Shown here: positions 25,902 through 36,027 of the stretch, piece by piece | How the letters are laid out: each line of letters opens with the position of its first letter | How positions within the stretch are numbered: the stretch's first letter is position 1 | DNA from: Synechococcus sp. AG-679-C18 | GTDB taxonomy: Bacteria; Cyanobacteriota; Cyanobacteriia; PCC-6307; Cyanobiaceae | NCBI GenBank assembly: GCA_003210755.1 | Contig: QCUL01000007.1 | Span: 1 to 64,000, forward strand | Reading direction: 5' to 3' | Length of the DNA stretch: 64,000 nucleotides | Program-made: the position numbers and the translations under genes | Notes under the pieces: generated by a model | Told to the model about the DNA's origin: nothing | Database searches by the model: none | The model's input: only the letters and a program-made list of their open reading frames with translations

Positions 25902-26645
25902 ATGCAGCGTCCATGGCACTCCGTCTCGATTGACGATTGCGGTGAGTCTTTGCGGCCGCTGAGGTCTTTCGTGACCTGCATGGAGCCTCATCCCTATGTG
26001 GCATTAGGGGCGCCTTATGGAAACGGAGCAGACCCCTTTTGTCTTCGACAAGGTGTGAGGAGCCGTCTGCTGGCTGCTCAAGTTCATCTCAACAGTTTGA
26101 CGACGTTGGATGGACGCGAACCACTTCGGTTGGGGATTTTTGATGCTTGGCGTCCATTGTCAGTTCAAGCCTTCATGGTGAATTACGCCATTGAGCAGGA
26201 GTGTGCTCGCCAAGGGGTTAATCCAAATGACTCTGATGAAATGGATCGTTTGCAAAATGTTCGTGCTCAGGTGTCCCGTTTTTGGGCTCCACCGAGCCCT
26301 GCTTTATCCACTCCGCCGCCCCATAGCACCGGCGCAGCTGTTGATCTCACACTCATTGATGCCATGGGATCTAGTTTGGACATGGGTGGCGAAATCGATG
26401 CCATTGGACCTGAGTCTCTACCTCTTCACCATGTTGAGGCAGCAAAAGAGAATCCTGATGGGCAAAGTGCTCTGTTTCATAGCAGACGTTGCTTGCTGCA
26501 TCGGGTGATGCAGCAAGCAGGATTTGTACGTCATCCCAATGAATGGTGGCACTTCAGTTTTGGTGATCAACTTTGGGCTTGGACCGTTCAAGCTAATCAA
26601 GCTATGTATGGACGTGATCAGAGCTTATTTAGCCTTGAGCTTTGA
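25902..26645 (+). CDS. D-alanyl-D-alanine dipeptidase (M15D, VanX-like)
   Basis: 247 residues. VanX-type zinc peptidases cut D-Ala-D-Ala and act in peptidoglycan recycling or turnover. The catalytic features are seen: FDAWRPLSVQ (Arg loop), HSTGAAVDLTL (first Zn His and Asp) and NEWWHFSFGDQ (Glu base and last Zn His). No signal peptide, so probably cytoplasmic. The coding sequence contains an 11-base perfect inverted repeat at 26491-26518. The 3' end overlaps the end of sir on the other strand by 17 bases. Confidence 0.88.
   Translation: MQRPWHSVSIDDCGESLRPLRSFVTCMEPHPYVALGAPYGNGADPFCLRQGVRSRLLAAQVHLNSLTTLDGREPLRLGIFDAWRPLSVQAFMVNYAIEQECARQGVNPNDSDEMDRLQNVRAQVSRFWAPPSPALSTPPPHSTGAAVDLTLIDAMGSSLDMGGEIDAIGPESLPLHHVEAAKENPDGQSALFHSRRCLLHRVMQQAGFVRHPNEWWHFSFGDQLWAWTVQANQAMYGRDQSLFSLEL
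26491..26518. repeat. perfect intragenic inverted repeat
   Basis: GCTTGCTGCAT-CGGGTG-ATGCAGCAAGC, 11-base perfect arms, within the VanX-like gene. It could form an mRNA hairpin; the coding frame is intact. Confidence 0.6.
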
Positions 26646-28386
26646 GCATCTCTTGGACAGTTGCATCACCAAGTTTGGAAATATGCTCACCAAAGCCACG
26701 CCTCCCGCCAGCATCTTTCCAGCTCAGAAGCAATGGTTCGATTGTGGATTCCAGCTCTTCGAGTGGCATTTTTTGTAGAAACGGACGTGCCAATGTCTGA
26801 AGGTTGGCACTGCCACCTAACCAGAGCTGATACTGATTGACTCCACTGCCGACTAAGGCAAGTTCGGCCATGTAAGGACGAGCACAACCGTTAGGGCAGC
26901 CAGTCATACGAATCAGAATTGATTTGTTGATTTTTAAGCTATGCAACTGGGAATTAAGTCGTTCAAGAATATCGGGAAGGATTCGTTCTGATTCGGTAAT
27001 AGCCAATCCGCATGTGGGAAGAGCTGGACATGCTATTGCATGCCGTACGAGGGGGGATATGTCAGCCGGAAGCTCAAATCCTAGATCTGTTAGATCACTT
27101 TTAATGGAGGCTTTTTGGTTCGAGCCGATATTGCATAAAAGCAAGTCTTGATTGGGTGTCAGCCTGACTTCTAATTGATACCTTTCTATGATTTGACGAA
27201 GTCCCTTTTTTGTATTTCCTTCAAGTCGACCACACATAAATGGAAGACCAACAAACCACAAGCCTGGTTTTTGTCGATGCCATCCTAAATAATCCATAAG
27301 TTTTGGTTTGACTTCATTTTGAATAGCATTAAGTTCTCCTTTGAAATAATCTTTCAATAAAGTCTCTTTAAACCAATTTATTCCGCGCTTGTAGAGTAAA
27401 TATTTCATGCGGGCATGCTTCCTAATTTCGCGATCACCATGATCTCTCTGCAAAGCCATGATTGACTGCAGTAGGTCGAGAATATCTTCAGCTTTGATGA
27501 AACCTAAAGGATCTGCTATTCGTGCAAAAGTATCTTCTTGATTGTGCGTTCTTCCCATACCACCTCCTACATACACGTTGCAACCACGCATGCTCCCATT
27601 TGAATTTGTGAATAAAACAAGCCCTATGTCTTGTGTTAAAAGGTCTACAGAATTGTCTCCAGGTACGGTAACTGCAACCTTAAATTTTCTAGGAAGATAA
27701 GTGTCACCGTAAACAGGTTCATCTTTGCTGCCGGAAAAAATTCCTTCATCGATCTGCCTCTTGCGGGCTTGTTTAACCGGATTAGTGGGTTTAAATCGAT
27801 AGCTGTGATCGCCATCGACCCACATGTCTAAATAGGAAGCTTCTGCTGCTTTTGGACTGAGCAAATCAGCAATATCATCAGCGAGTTTTCTGGCAGCTGG
27901 GTATCCATTGTTTTCGAATGGTGCTGCGGGTGCCATAACATTCCTATTGATATCGCCACAGGCTGCTAATGTTGAACCTAAGTGTTTGATAATCGAACCA
28001 ATAACAGTTTTAAGGTCTGCTTTTGGGATTCCATGCATCTGAAATGCTTGGCGAGTTGTTATCCGTAAAGTTCCATTTCCATACTCATTGGAAAGATCAT
28101 CCAATGCTGAAAACAGTTGTGCAGGAACTCTTCCGCCAGGATTTCTTAAGCGGAGCATCATTTGCCAGCATTTTATTTTATCAGTTTTTCTTAACTCACG
28201 ATGATTTTGTTGGTAGCTTCCATGAAACTTGAGTAATTGAACTGCGTCTTCACTAAAGCGAATTTCTTCATTTTCAAGCTCAGTTATTAAAGGTTCTCGA
28301 AGATGCCCGCTGTAAAGTTTTCTCTTTTCAGCTTTAGATAAAGCGGTGTCAATCGATTCAGTTGGTATTGAAGGGCCATCTAGCAT
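26629..28386 (-). CDS. sir: ferredoxin-sulfite reductase
   Basis: 585 residues from ATG 28386. It reduces sulfite to sulfide with six electrons from ferredoxin, for cysteine synthesis. Homology-like sequence begins at ALSKAEKRKLYSGHLREPL, shortly after this ATG; the track's TTG 28503 falls in a tandem repeat and adds 39 unlikely residues. The siroheme/4Fe-4S ligands are CPALPTC and TGCPNGC. NVYVGGGMGRTH and RITTRQAFQMHG (substrate/siroheme Arg-rich loop) also fit. It uses more AT-rich codons than glyS or recG beside it. Confidence 0.94.
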   Translation of the reverse strand: MLDGPSIPTESIDTALSKAEKRKLYSGHLREPLITELENEEIRFSEDAVQLLKFHGSYQQNHRELRKTDKIKCWQMMLRLRNPGGRVPAQLFSALDDLSNEYGNGTLRITTRQAFQMHGIPKADLKTVIGSIIKHLGSTLAACGDINRNVMAPAAPFENNGYPAARKLADDIADLLSPKAAEASYLDMWVDGDHSYRFKPTNPVKQARKRQIDEGIFSGSKDEPVYGDTYLPRKFKVAVTVPGDNSVDLLTQDIGLVLFTNSNGSMRGCNVYVGGGMGRTHNQEDTFARIADPLGFIKAEDILDLLQSIMALQRDHGDREIRKHARMKYLLYKRGINWFKETLLKDYFKGELNAIQNEVKPKLMDYLGWHRQKPGLWFVGLPFMCGRLEGNTKKGLRQIIERYQLEVRLTPNQDLLLCNIGSNQKASIKSDLTDLGFELPADISPLVRHAIACPALPTCGLAITESERILPDILERLNSQLHSLKINKSILIRMTGCPNGCARPYMAELALVGSGVNQYQLWLGGSANLQTLARPFLQKMPLEELESTIEPLLLSWKDAGGRRGFGEHISKLGDATVQEMLKAQG

Positions 28387-28487
28387 CCGATCGCACACTG
28401 CCTCTTTCGTCCCTGAGGTTGTTGTCAAACCTTCGATCACGAGTTCAAGGGATAGGTCTTTTGAAACTAGCGAAGCGGCTTCCAATA

Positions 28488-28508
28488 CAGTCAATACAGT
28501 CAATACCT
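28488..28508. repeat. short tandem repeat CAGTCAATA
   Basis: The unit CAGTCAATA is repeated nearly three times between sir and glyS (AATACAGTCAATACAGTCAATAC). It lies in the divergent promoter region if sir starts at 28386. Confidence 0.6.
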
Positions 28509-28523
28509 ACATAGTTAACCGGC

Positions 28524-30683
28524 GTGTCCTCAACCTTCCTTCTTGAAATCGGTACTGAGGAACTGCCGGCATCGTTTGTTCGCTCGGCGTTGACGCAGCT
28601 TCAGCAAACGGTGGAGTTAGATCTGGCTGAACTCCGCTTGGGACATGGCCAGGTCACGGTCACTGGTACGCCGAGACGTTTGGTAGTGCTTGTGGAGTCT
28701 CTGATCGATCGTCAGCCTGATCTGGAGGAAGAGCGCAAAGGTCCTCCTGTCAAGCAGGCGATAGTGAATGGTCAACCTGGTCCTGCTGCTATTGGTTTTG
28801 CTAAGCGCTGTGGTGTGGATCCTGCAGAGCTCAGATCCCGTGATACAGCGAAGGGATTATGTCTGTATGCCCTCGTGCGTACATCTGGAGAAGACACAAC
28901 AGCATTGCTGAAGAAACGAATTCCTGCCTGGATTGATGGCCTCCAAGGCAAGAGGTTCATGCGCTGGGGTGAGGGTGAGCGGCGTTTTAGCCGGCCTGTT
29001 CGATGGTTGGTGTCGCTGTACGGATCAGAGCTAATACCTGTAGCCCTTCCTGAGACCCAACCTCCTGTTCACAGCGACCGCTTCAGTCGACCTCATCGTC
29101 TCTTTGAGACCTCATTAGAGATTCAGCATGCCGATACTTATTTCGAGTCCCAGGCAAGGGCTGGGGTCATGGTGGATCGACCTCAGAGAGAGCGGCTCAT
29201 TCGATCTGTATTGGCAGAGGAGGCAGCGTCTTGTTCGGCCACAATCGATTGTCCCGAAGGTCTTTTCCAAGAATTGGTAGATCTTGTCGAGTCACCGAGA
29301 GTCTTGAGTGGGGAGATTGCTGACTGCTATCTGGATCTGCCACCAGAAGTGATCGTTACTGTCATGCAGTCTCATCAACGCTACGTTCCTCTCAAGAAAA
29401 ACAAGGCTCATCAAGATCCTCTAGCACTACAAGCACGTAATGTTTTGTTGTCTAAGTTTTTACTTGTCAGCAATGGTCTTGCCAGTGCTGATTTAGACAT
29501 TGTGCGTGGTAATGAAAGAGTTCTCAGTGCTCGTCTCGCTGATGCTGAATTTTTTCTTACTGTTGATCGGAAAAGTTCGAGCGAACAGCGACGTGAATCC
29601 CTCGATCGAGTGACCTTCGCGAAGGGTCTTGGAAGCCTGCGAGATCGATCTGATCGGATTACTTGGCTAATGCACTATCTGATCAAATCGTTGACCATTT
29701 CTTCAGATATTTCAACTCATGCCTTGAGAGCAGCTCATTTCTGTAAGCATGATTTGGTGAGTCAAATGGTGGGCGAATTTCCTGAACTACAGGGATTGAT
29801 TGGTGGCAAATACTTGTTGGAGGAGGGGGAAGATCGTCAAGCTGCACTCGCAGTGGCTGAGCATTATCAGCCGCGTGGAGCTGGGGATAATCTTCCGTCC
29901 AGTGATGCTGGTGCTCTTCTTGCCCTTGCCGAGCGTCTGGAATTGCTTCTGAGCATCTTTGCGAAGGGTGATCGTCCGAGTGGTTCATCTGATCCCTATG
30001 CCCTTCGTAGGGCAGGCAATGGCATTGTCCAAATCCTTTGGGATCGTGGCTGGCGGCTTTCTCTGCAAACACTGCTGTCTGATGCTGCGATTCATTGGTC
30101 TGCACTTTTTCCTTCCTTTGCAATGAAACCAGGCCAGTTAGTCGCGGACCTATCGCTTTTGTTGCGCCAACGAATGATCAGTCAATTTGAAGATGATGGC
30201 TTCCCTGTTGATTTGGTTCAAGCTGTTGCCGGTGAATCAGTAAGTGATGAACGACTTCTCAGCGATCCAGTTGATGGACGTGAGCGTTTGCAGCTCCTTC
30301 ATCAGCTGCGTCTAGACCGTCGATTAGAGGGAGTTCAGGCTGTTGTACAACGTGCAGCGAAGCTTGCAGAGAAGGGTGATTTAGGAAATGATCAGCTCAC
30401 AACTTTGGGGGTCGTTCAGAGCGACTTGTTCGAATCTCCAAGCGAATATTCTCTCTTGGAATCACTCGAACTGCTTTCTCCTCTTTCTCAATCGCGCAAT
30501 TACGTTGAGTTGGCAGAAGGACTACAAGATGCAGCAAAATCGCTTGAGAACTTTTTTGACGGGTCCCAAAGCGTAATGGTGATGGTGGAGGATGTAGAAG
30601 TTCGACGTAACCGCCTGAACCTGCTTTGCATCTTGAGAAATCAGGCATCAGTTCTGGCGCAATTTGATTGCATCCAGTCTTGA
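28524..30683 (+). CDS. glyS: glycyl-tRNA synthetase beta subunit
   Basis: 719 residues. With the alpha chain (glyQ, not in the window) it forms the alpha2beta2 enzyme that charges tRNA-Gly. It starts at GTG 28524 (SSTFLLEIGTEELPASFV, the conserved beta-chain N-terminus). Further motifs: FMRWGEGERRFSRPVRWLV, SHQRYVPL, LSARLADAEFFL and the HD-like DPYALRRAGNGIVQIL. The end lies only 17 bases from the convergent chlP stop. Confidence 0.96.
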   Translation: MSSTFLLEIGTEELPASFVRSALTQLQQTVELDLAELRLGHGQVTVTGTPRRLVVLVESLIDRQPDLEEERKGPPVKQAIVNGQPGPAAIGFAKRCGVDPAELRSRDTAKGLCLYALVRTSGEDTTALLKKRIPAWIDGLQGKRFMRWGEGERRFSRPVRWLVSLYGSELIPVALPETQPPVHSDRFSRPHRLFETSLEIQHADTYFESQARAGVMVDRPQRERLIRSVLAEEAASCSATIDCPEGLFQELVDLVESPRVLSGEIADCYLDLPPEVIVTVMQSHQRYVPLKKNKAHQDPLALQARNVLLSKFLLVSNGLASADLDIVRGNERVLSARLADAEFFLTVDRKSSSEQRRESLDRVTFAKGLGSLRDRSDRITWLMHYLIKSLTISSDISTHALRAAHFCKHDLVSQMVGEFPELQGLIGGKYLLEEGEDRQAALAVAEHYQPRGAGDNLPSSDAGALLALAERLELLLSIFAKGDRPSGSSDPYALRRAGNGIVQILWDRGWRLSLQTLLSDAAIHWSALFPSFAMKPGQLVADLSLLLRQRMISQFEDDGFPVDLVQAVAGESVSDERLLSDPVDGRERLQLLHQLRLDRRLEGVQAVVQRAAKLAEKGDLGNDQLTTLGVVQSDLFESPSEYSLLESLELLSPLSQSRNYVELAEGLQDAAKSLENFFDGSQSVMVMVEDVEVRRNRLNLLCILRNQASVLAQFDCIQS

Positions 30684-30700
30684 TGCCTAGGGTCGGGTCA

Positions 30701-32089
30701 TCAGTTCGCAGTGACCTTGGATCGTTCTTCTTCGATTTCAGCTTCTCCTTGCTGACTGGCTTGCCCGGAGGATTGAGCTTTGATCGCTTGGGCGGCTTCA
30801 TCCGCGAGGAAATCTCCATCAGAGCGCCCTACAGCTGAAGGAACGCAGTCGTAGGTCGAGGGAGCCAAAGCTTGCCCTCGGAGAAGGCTTCCAAGGGTTC
30901 GCGCGGTGAGTTTCACCTGCTGCCAGGGATTCATCATCACGACCTTTTTGTACAGATAGCTGTCAAAAGTCAGCTTCTGGACGTCATGGTCATCGCACAT
31001 TTCGACGAATGCTTCACGGGCAGCATCGTTGCGATAAAAAATCCGTTGAAGGATATCGAGAACGACGTACGTTGCTCCATACTTGCGATCCCAGCGTTTC
31101 AAATAAGTATTTTTGATCTCTTTTTCTGTAGGGACCTGAGTACCGTTTTTTGATATTTCAACGATTGCTTCGCCACACATGCGTCCACTCTTTGCCGCGA
31201 AGTAGATGCCTTCTCCAGAACTCTTAGTGACGTAGCCAGCAGCATCTCCAACTAATGCCATGCGACCCACCACTCTGCGAGGACGAGGATGTTCTGGTAT
31301 CGGGTGGGCTTCAACCTTGATGACTTCGCCTTTGAACAAGCGCTTGCGAGCTCGTTCGCGAATACCTTTTTGAAGACCTTTGATTAAGGATTGATTTTGT
31401 TGCATGGTGCCTGTCCCTACGGCGACGTGGTCGTACTTAGGGAACACCCAGGCATAGAAGTCGGGTGAGACATCAGTTCCTACGTACATCTCGGCGAGAT
31501 TTTCGTAGTAAGCCATTTCTTCTGCTGGCAGTTTGATGCGTTCTTGGAACGCGATCGCCACCTTGTATCCACCTGCGTCCATAGCCTTCGCGACGCGGGA
31601 GTTCGCTCCATCGGCACCGATGACAAGGTCAACATCCAGGCTCTTCATCTCGCCGGTAGGACCACCTGAGCTGTAATCCGCGTAATGAACTCTGTAAGGC
31701 CCCTGGCGCTTGTTTCCGGTGTCGATCTTTTGCACCAACCCATTGATAAGAGTGGTGCCTAAATCGGCAGCTCGATTGCGCAGGAACGAGTCGAAGACTT
31801 CTCGCCGACACATTCCGATGTAGGCGTTGTCGTCGTAACCGAGTGGATCCAATTTGATGTCCACCTCCCTATTGGACGGTGAAATCATTCTCATGTTCCG
31901 AACTTTGCGGTCGATGATCGAATCAGGTAGATCGAATTCTTCAACCATGCAAAGTGGAATCGCTCCCCCGCAAGGCTTGGCATTATCGAGTTTTCGCTCG
32001 AATAACCAAGTCTTGATGCCGGCCCGCGCAAGCACTTCTGCAGCACAGGATCCGCTCGGTCCGCCACCGACCACGGCAACTCTCAGCAT
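30701..32089 (-). CDS. chlP: geranylgeranyl diphosphate/chlorophyll reductase
   Basis: 462 residues. It reduces the geranylgeranyl chain to phytyl for chlorophyll a and tocopherol, at the thylakoid. FAD-binding start VAVVGGGPSGSCAAEVLA, then FERKLDNAKPCGGAIP, DLVIGADGANSRVAKAMDAG and the second FAD motif RMALVGDAAGYVTKSSGEGI. A C-terminal Ser/Gln/Glu-rich tail of about 40 residues is the only loose part. It is a single gene convergent with glyS. Confidence 0.95.
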   Translation of the reverse strand: MLRVAVVGGGPSGSCAAEVLARAGIKTWLFERKLDNAKPCGGAIPLCMVEEFDLPDSIIDRKVRNMRMISPSNREVDIKLDPLGYDDNAYIGMCRREVFDSFLRNRAADLGTTLINGLVQKIDTGNKRQGPYRVHYADYSSGGPTGEMKSLDVDLVIGADGANSRVAKAMDAGGYKVAIAFQERIKLPAEEMAYYENLAEMYVGTDVSPDFYAWVFPKYDHVAVGTGTMQQNQSLIKGLQKGIRERARKRLFKGEVIKVEAHPIPEHPRPRRVVGRMALVGDAAGYVTKSSGEGIYFAAKSGRMCGEAIVEISKNGTQVPTEKEIKNTYLKRWDRKYGATYVVLDILQRIFYRNDAAREAFVEMCDDHDVQKLTFDSYLYKKVVMMNPWQQVKLTARTLGSLLRGQALAPSTYDCVPSAVGRSDGDFLADEAAQAIKAQSSGQASQQGEAEIEEERSKVTAN

Positions 32090-32189
32090 CTCAGCAAACT
32101 CCGCCGGATCAATATTTTCAAACTAATCACGCATTCCGAGAAGTGGTACTGGGGTCTGGCGGACCCCCTTACGATTGAAACAACACTGC

Positions 32190-32945
32190 ATGAATCCTCT
32201 GGGAAGGGTTGTCTCCACGCGTCGCAGCACCAGGGATGACATTCCTGTCGCTCGCCGGTCGAAACCTGCTCCTCGGCGGAGAGGTAGCGGTTTTGGGCTC
32301 TTTTTGGCTTGTCTTTCGTTGGGACTCGGGATACCGGCTGCTGTTTGGTTGGGGCCGGATTTATTGGCAAGTCGATCAACGGAACCAGGTGAAACGGTTG
32401 CAGGGATTGAGACCGCGCCAGATCGAGACGGTCGCCTACTTGGACACTTTCCCTATGACGAAGCGATTTCAAGTCAACTTGTGCCAGTCGAAGCAGGAAT
32501 TGAGCTCCATCAGGACGCTGCTCTTGCTTTTGATTCGATGCGACGTGCTGCCGCCTCTGATGGCATTGATTTAAGGCTCCTGAGTGGCTATCGCTCTCAT
32601 AATTTGCAGGAGGGAATTTTCTTTGATGTGAAATCAGAAAGAAATCAGACCGCCGCAGAACGAGCAAAAGTGTCTGCACCGCCTGGTTATTCCGAGCACA
32701 GCACGGGGTATGCCGTCGACCTTGGGGATGGCAGCCGCCCAGATACCAATCTTTCGGTTTCTTTTGAGGCAACTCCTGCATTTCGCTGGCTTCAGGACTA
32801 TGCCGCGAGCTATCACTTCACTCTTTCATTCCCTGAGATCAATCCGCAGGGTGTGAGTTACGAACCATGGCATTGGCGTTTTGAAGGTTCAGCCGAGGCT
32901 CTTCGTCAGTTTGAACCTGCTCGACAACTAGCCCTTGGGCGGTGA
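32190..32945 (+). CDS. D-alanyl-D-alanine carboxypeptidase (M15B, VanY-like)
   Basis: 251 residues from ATG 32190; the track's TTG adds five. The N-terminus is basic (Arg-rich), followed by one membrane helix (GLFLACLSLGLGIPAAVWLG), so the peptidase domain faces the periplasm. Catalytic features: LLSGYRSHNLQ, SEHSTGYAVDLGDG (Zn His and Asp) and EPWHWRFEG (Glu and Zn His). It trims the terminal D-Ala of peptidoglycan stem peptides. A second M15 peptidase lies at 25902. Confidence 0.88.
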   Translation: MNPLGRVVSTRRSTRDDIPVARRSKPAPRRRGSGFGLFLACLSLGLGIPAAVWLGPDLLASRSTEPGETVAGIETAPDRDGRLLGHFPYDEAISSQLVPVEAGIELHQDAALAFDSMRRAAASDGIDLRLLSGYRSHNLQEGIFFDVKSERNQTAAERAKVSAPPGYSEHSTGYAVDLGDGSRPDTNLSVSFEATPAFRWLQDYAASYHFTLSFPEINPQGVSYEPWHWRFEGSAEALRQFEPARQLALGR

Positions 32946-33802
32946 ATGCAATATGTCAACCAATCTCAATTTATTCCTCTTTGCTATTGTATTTGTTTGT
33001 TATTCTCAAAACTATTTCTAAGCTTTTAAGCTTGTTTTTAGTTTTTATGGTTGTTCTTATTGGTGAGTTAGATAGGGTCTTGATGTGTATTTATTGAAGA
33101 TTTGTGGATCGAGTATCTTTCTTTTCAGTGGTCAATTAGTTCGAATTGTGGGTTTTGTGAATGCCGAGGCGAATAGCTTTGATTGGTTCTTAAAAGTATC
33201 CGAGTAAGATAAGCTATGCTTTCTTGATTTGTTGGGTAAGTGCTACATCGGAACCAATCCAAAGTAAATTTTTTAGTGATAGTGTGTTTTTGAGAAGGGT
33301 TTTGGTCAGCTTGCTTATCGCTCTAAACTCAAAAGATGTGGTCAAATTTCTAAGATTTTAGCAGAGTTTGGGCACGTTTTGATTTAAATTTTAGTTGAAG
33401 GTTTGGGCGGATCTAGTTCTCGTTAGCAAAGCGCATTGAGATGGAGCTGCATCTCCATACGCCATGCATCTGGATCCTTTTAAGGACGTTTCTTGGTAAA
33501 TGGTCGATAAGATTGAATCTATCGCTTGACGTGCTTTAGGTAGATACAAATTCTTGCGAGCGAATTTTTGGACTGAAGATCCAATGGCTTTTGTGCAAAT
33601 AATCTGCTCCGTGCCGATGCATCTAGAGCACACATTTTGAACTGAGTTTGAAAGAGAGACTATTGATCTGCAAATGAGTAGAACGTGTGTCAGCTCGAGT
33701 ATTGGTTGCGGAGATCAAGTCACGCAAATCTCACGTTGAGATAACATGACTTAGCTGCGCCCGCGGGCGTTCCAAGTCTCCCTTTATAACGATACTGACC
33801 TC
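32946..33802. other. long spacer before typA
   Basis: About 850 bases. The first half is AT-rich. From about 33,150 the composition approaches coding DNA, but no convincing frame appears. The track ORF at 33391-33633 (minus) has no recognisable features and is rejected. CGCCCGCGGGCG (33758-33769), a perfect GC-rich palindrome, lies about 35 bases before the typA ATG and may form a leader hairpin. The middle could be a decayed gene. Confidence 0.45.
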
Positions 33803-35605
33803 ATGAGCGCCCCGAACAAGGCGATCCGCAATATAGCGATCATCGCCCACGTGGATCACGGTAAAACCACTCTTGTGGACGCCCTGCTTAGTCAGTCAGG
33901 AATTTTTCGAGATAATGAGGCCGTTCCAACCTGTGTACTCGACTCCAACGACTTGGAGCGAGAACGCGGAATAACGATTCTTTCAAAAAATACTGCGGTC
34001 ACTTACAACGAAACGCGAATCAATATCGTTGACACGCCTGGACACGCCGATTTTGGTGGGGAAGTTGAGCGTGTTCTTGGCATGGTTGATGGTTGTCTTT
34101 TAATTGTTGACGCCAATGAAGGGCCTATGCCTCAAACCCGTTTTGTTCTCAAAAAAGCTCTTGAGCAGGGTCTTCGTCCGATCGTATTTGTGAATAAGAT
34201 TGACCGCGCTCGTGTTGATCCAGAGACGGCAGTTAATAAGGTTCTTGATCTATTTTTAGAACTCGGTGCTGATGATGATCAATGCGATTTTCCTTACTTA
34301 TTTGGTAGCGGTTTAGGAGGCTTCGCGAAGCCTGATATGAAAACGGAGAGCGACAATATGCGTCCTCTGTTTGATGCCATTCTGCGCCATGTTCCGCCAC
34401 CTGTAGGAGATCCTGAAAAACCCCTTCAACTTCAGATTACAACGCTCGACTACTCAGATTTTCTTGGTCGCATTATTATAGGAAGAGTTCATAATGGAGT
34501 TATTAGACAAGGGCAAAATGCTGCATTAATTAAAGATACTGGGAATGTAAAAAAGGGCCGAATTAGTAAACTTCTCGGTTTTGAAGGCCTTCAACGAATC
34601 GATATCAAAGAAGCTTCTGCTGGTGACCTTGTAGCGGTAGCTGGTTTTGATGATGTGAATATCGGGGAAACAATTGCCTGCCCAGACGAACCCAAAGCAT
34701 TACCGCTTATCAAGGTTGATGAGCCCACCTTGCAGATGACATTTGTGGTAAACGACTCTCCGTTTGCTGGTAAGGAGGGCAAATTTGTTACGAGTCGACA
34801 GCTCCGAGATCGCTTGCAGCGTGAACTTCTAACAAATGTCGCGCTCCGCGTAGAAGATACCGATTCACCTGATCGTTTTTCTGTTAGTGGCCGAGGCGAG
34901 CTACATCTGGGCATCTTGATTGAAACAATGCGACGCGAGGGTTACGAATTTCAAGTGTCTCAGCCCCAGGTAATTTTTCGAACCATCGATGGTACGCCTT
35001 GTGAACCAGTGGAAACGCTAGTCATGGATGTGCCAGAAGCAGCTGTTGGTAGTTGCATTGAAAAGTTGGGAACCCGTAAAGGTGAAATGCAAAATATGGA
35101 AACAGGTGCTGACAGCCGCACTCAGCTTGAATTTGTTGTGCCATCACGTGGTCTTATTGGATTCCGTGGTGAATTTATTCGATCCACACGTGGTGAAGGA
35201 ATTATGAGCCATTCTTTCTTTGAGTACCGTCCCATGCTGGGTGATTTCGATACCAGGAGAAATGGTGTTTTAATTGCTTTTGAAGAAGGCACGGCAACTT
35301 TTTATGCTCTAAAAGGAGCTGAAGACCGTGGTCAGTTCTTTATTACTCCAGGTACAAAAGTATATAAAGGAATGATTATTGGGGAAAATACACGTCAGCA
35401 AGATATGGAAATTAATATTTGCAAGGCAAAGCAAGTTACTAATATCCGTTCTGCTGGAGCTGATGTATTGGATACACTTCAGTCTCCGATACAGATGACA
35501 CTAGAACGTGCACTGGAGTACATCGGACCTGATGAAATGCTTGAAGTGACACCTGAATCTATTCGATTGCGCAAATTACCAGCTAAAAAGATGGCAAAAC
35601 GGTGA
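33803..35605 (+). CDS. typA: ribosome-associated GTPase TypA/BipA
   Basis: 600 residues, full length. A translational GTPase that helps 50S assembly and stress growth. G1 [13 protein letters not shown]2 [10 protein letters not shown]3 [18 protein letters not shown]4 VNKIDRAR. The C-terminal BipA-specific part includes [12 protein letters not shown] and [15 protein letters not shown]. It overlaps the next gene by four bases (GTGA) and begins a same-strand run to ccsA. Confidence 0.96.
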   Translation: MSAPNKAIRNIAIIAHVDHGKTTLVDALLSQSGIFRDNEAVPTCVLDSNDLERERGITILSKNTAVTYNETRINIVDTPGHADFGGEVERVLGMVDGCLLIVDANEGPMPQTRFVLKKALEQGLRPIVFVNKIDRARVDPETAVNKVLDLFLELGADDDQCDFPYLFGSGLGGFAKPDMKTESDNMRPLFDAILRHVPPPVGDPEKPLQLQITTLDYSDFLGRIIIGRVHNGVIRQGQNAALIKDTGNVKKGRISKLLGFEGLQRIDIKEASAGDLVAVAGFDDVNIGETIACPDEPKALPLIKVDEPTLQMTFVVNDSPFAGKEGKFVTSRQLRDRLQRELLTNVALRVEDTDSPDRFSVSGRGELHLGILIETMRREGYEFQVSQPQVIFRTIDGTPCEPVETLVMDVPEAAVGSCIEKLGTRKGEMQNMETGADSRTQLEFVVPSRGLIGFRGEFIRSTRGEGIMSHSFFEYRPMLGDFDTRRNGVLIAFEEGTATFYALKGAEDRGQFFITPGTKVYKGMIIGENTRQQDMEINICKAKQVTNIRSAGADVLDTLQSPIQMTLERALEYIGPDEMLEVTPESIRLRKLPAKKMAKR

Positions 35606-35961
35606 GTGTACAAATTGATCCTCGTTTTCCTAATGCTGTAGAGCTTTTTAATGAAGGTTCCTGGTATGAAGCCCACGATGCCTTCGAAGAGCTTTGGCAT
35701 GAAACGGCTGGTCCGGAACGGAGACTCTTGCAAGGAATCCTGCAAATCGCCGTAGCTCATGTTCATCTTGATCGAGGAAATCGGCGAGGAGCCACCATTT
35801 TGCTAGGTGAAGGGGTTGGTCGCCTCTCCTCAGCTTCAGCAGGAGATCTTGGTCTTGATCTCCCCACAGCTCGCAATCAGGCACGCCTAAGGCTGGAAGC
35901 ACTTCAACAGGACGAAGACCCTGACCTACTTCCAGTTCCTGAATTGCGTGACCACATTTGA
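35602..35961 (+). CDS. DUF309 family protein
   Basis: 119 residues. The sequence FNEGSWYEAHDAFEELWHETAGPERRLLQGILQIAVAHVH is the DUF309 (PF03745) signature, a small all-helical family with conserved Glu/His. Its function is unknown. GTG start overlapping the typA stop by four bases, so it is translationally coupled. Confidence 0.88.
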   Translation: MSVQIDPRFPNAVELFNEGSWYEAHDAFEELWHETAGPERRLLQGILQIAVAHVHLDRGNRRGATILLGEGVGRLSSASAGDLGLDLPTARNQARLRLEALQQDEDPDLLPVPELRDHI

Positions 35962-36027
35962 ATCTCTGGGTACATTGGCTTTGCTGACGAGTGTGATTTG
36001 CTGCTCTCACGTTTTCTGCTCCTAACG

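Noticed and set aside
33391-33633. 80-aa minus ORF before typA
   Set aside because: No domain, signal or conserved-looking pattern; kept only as part of a possible decayed region.
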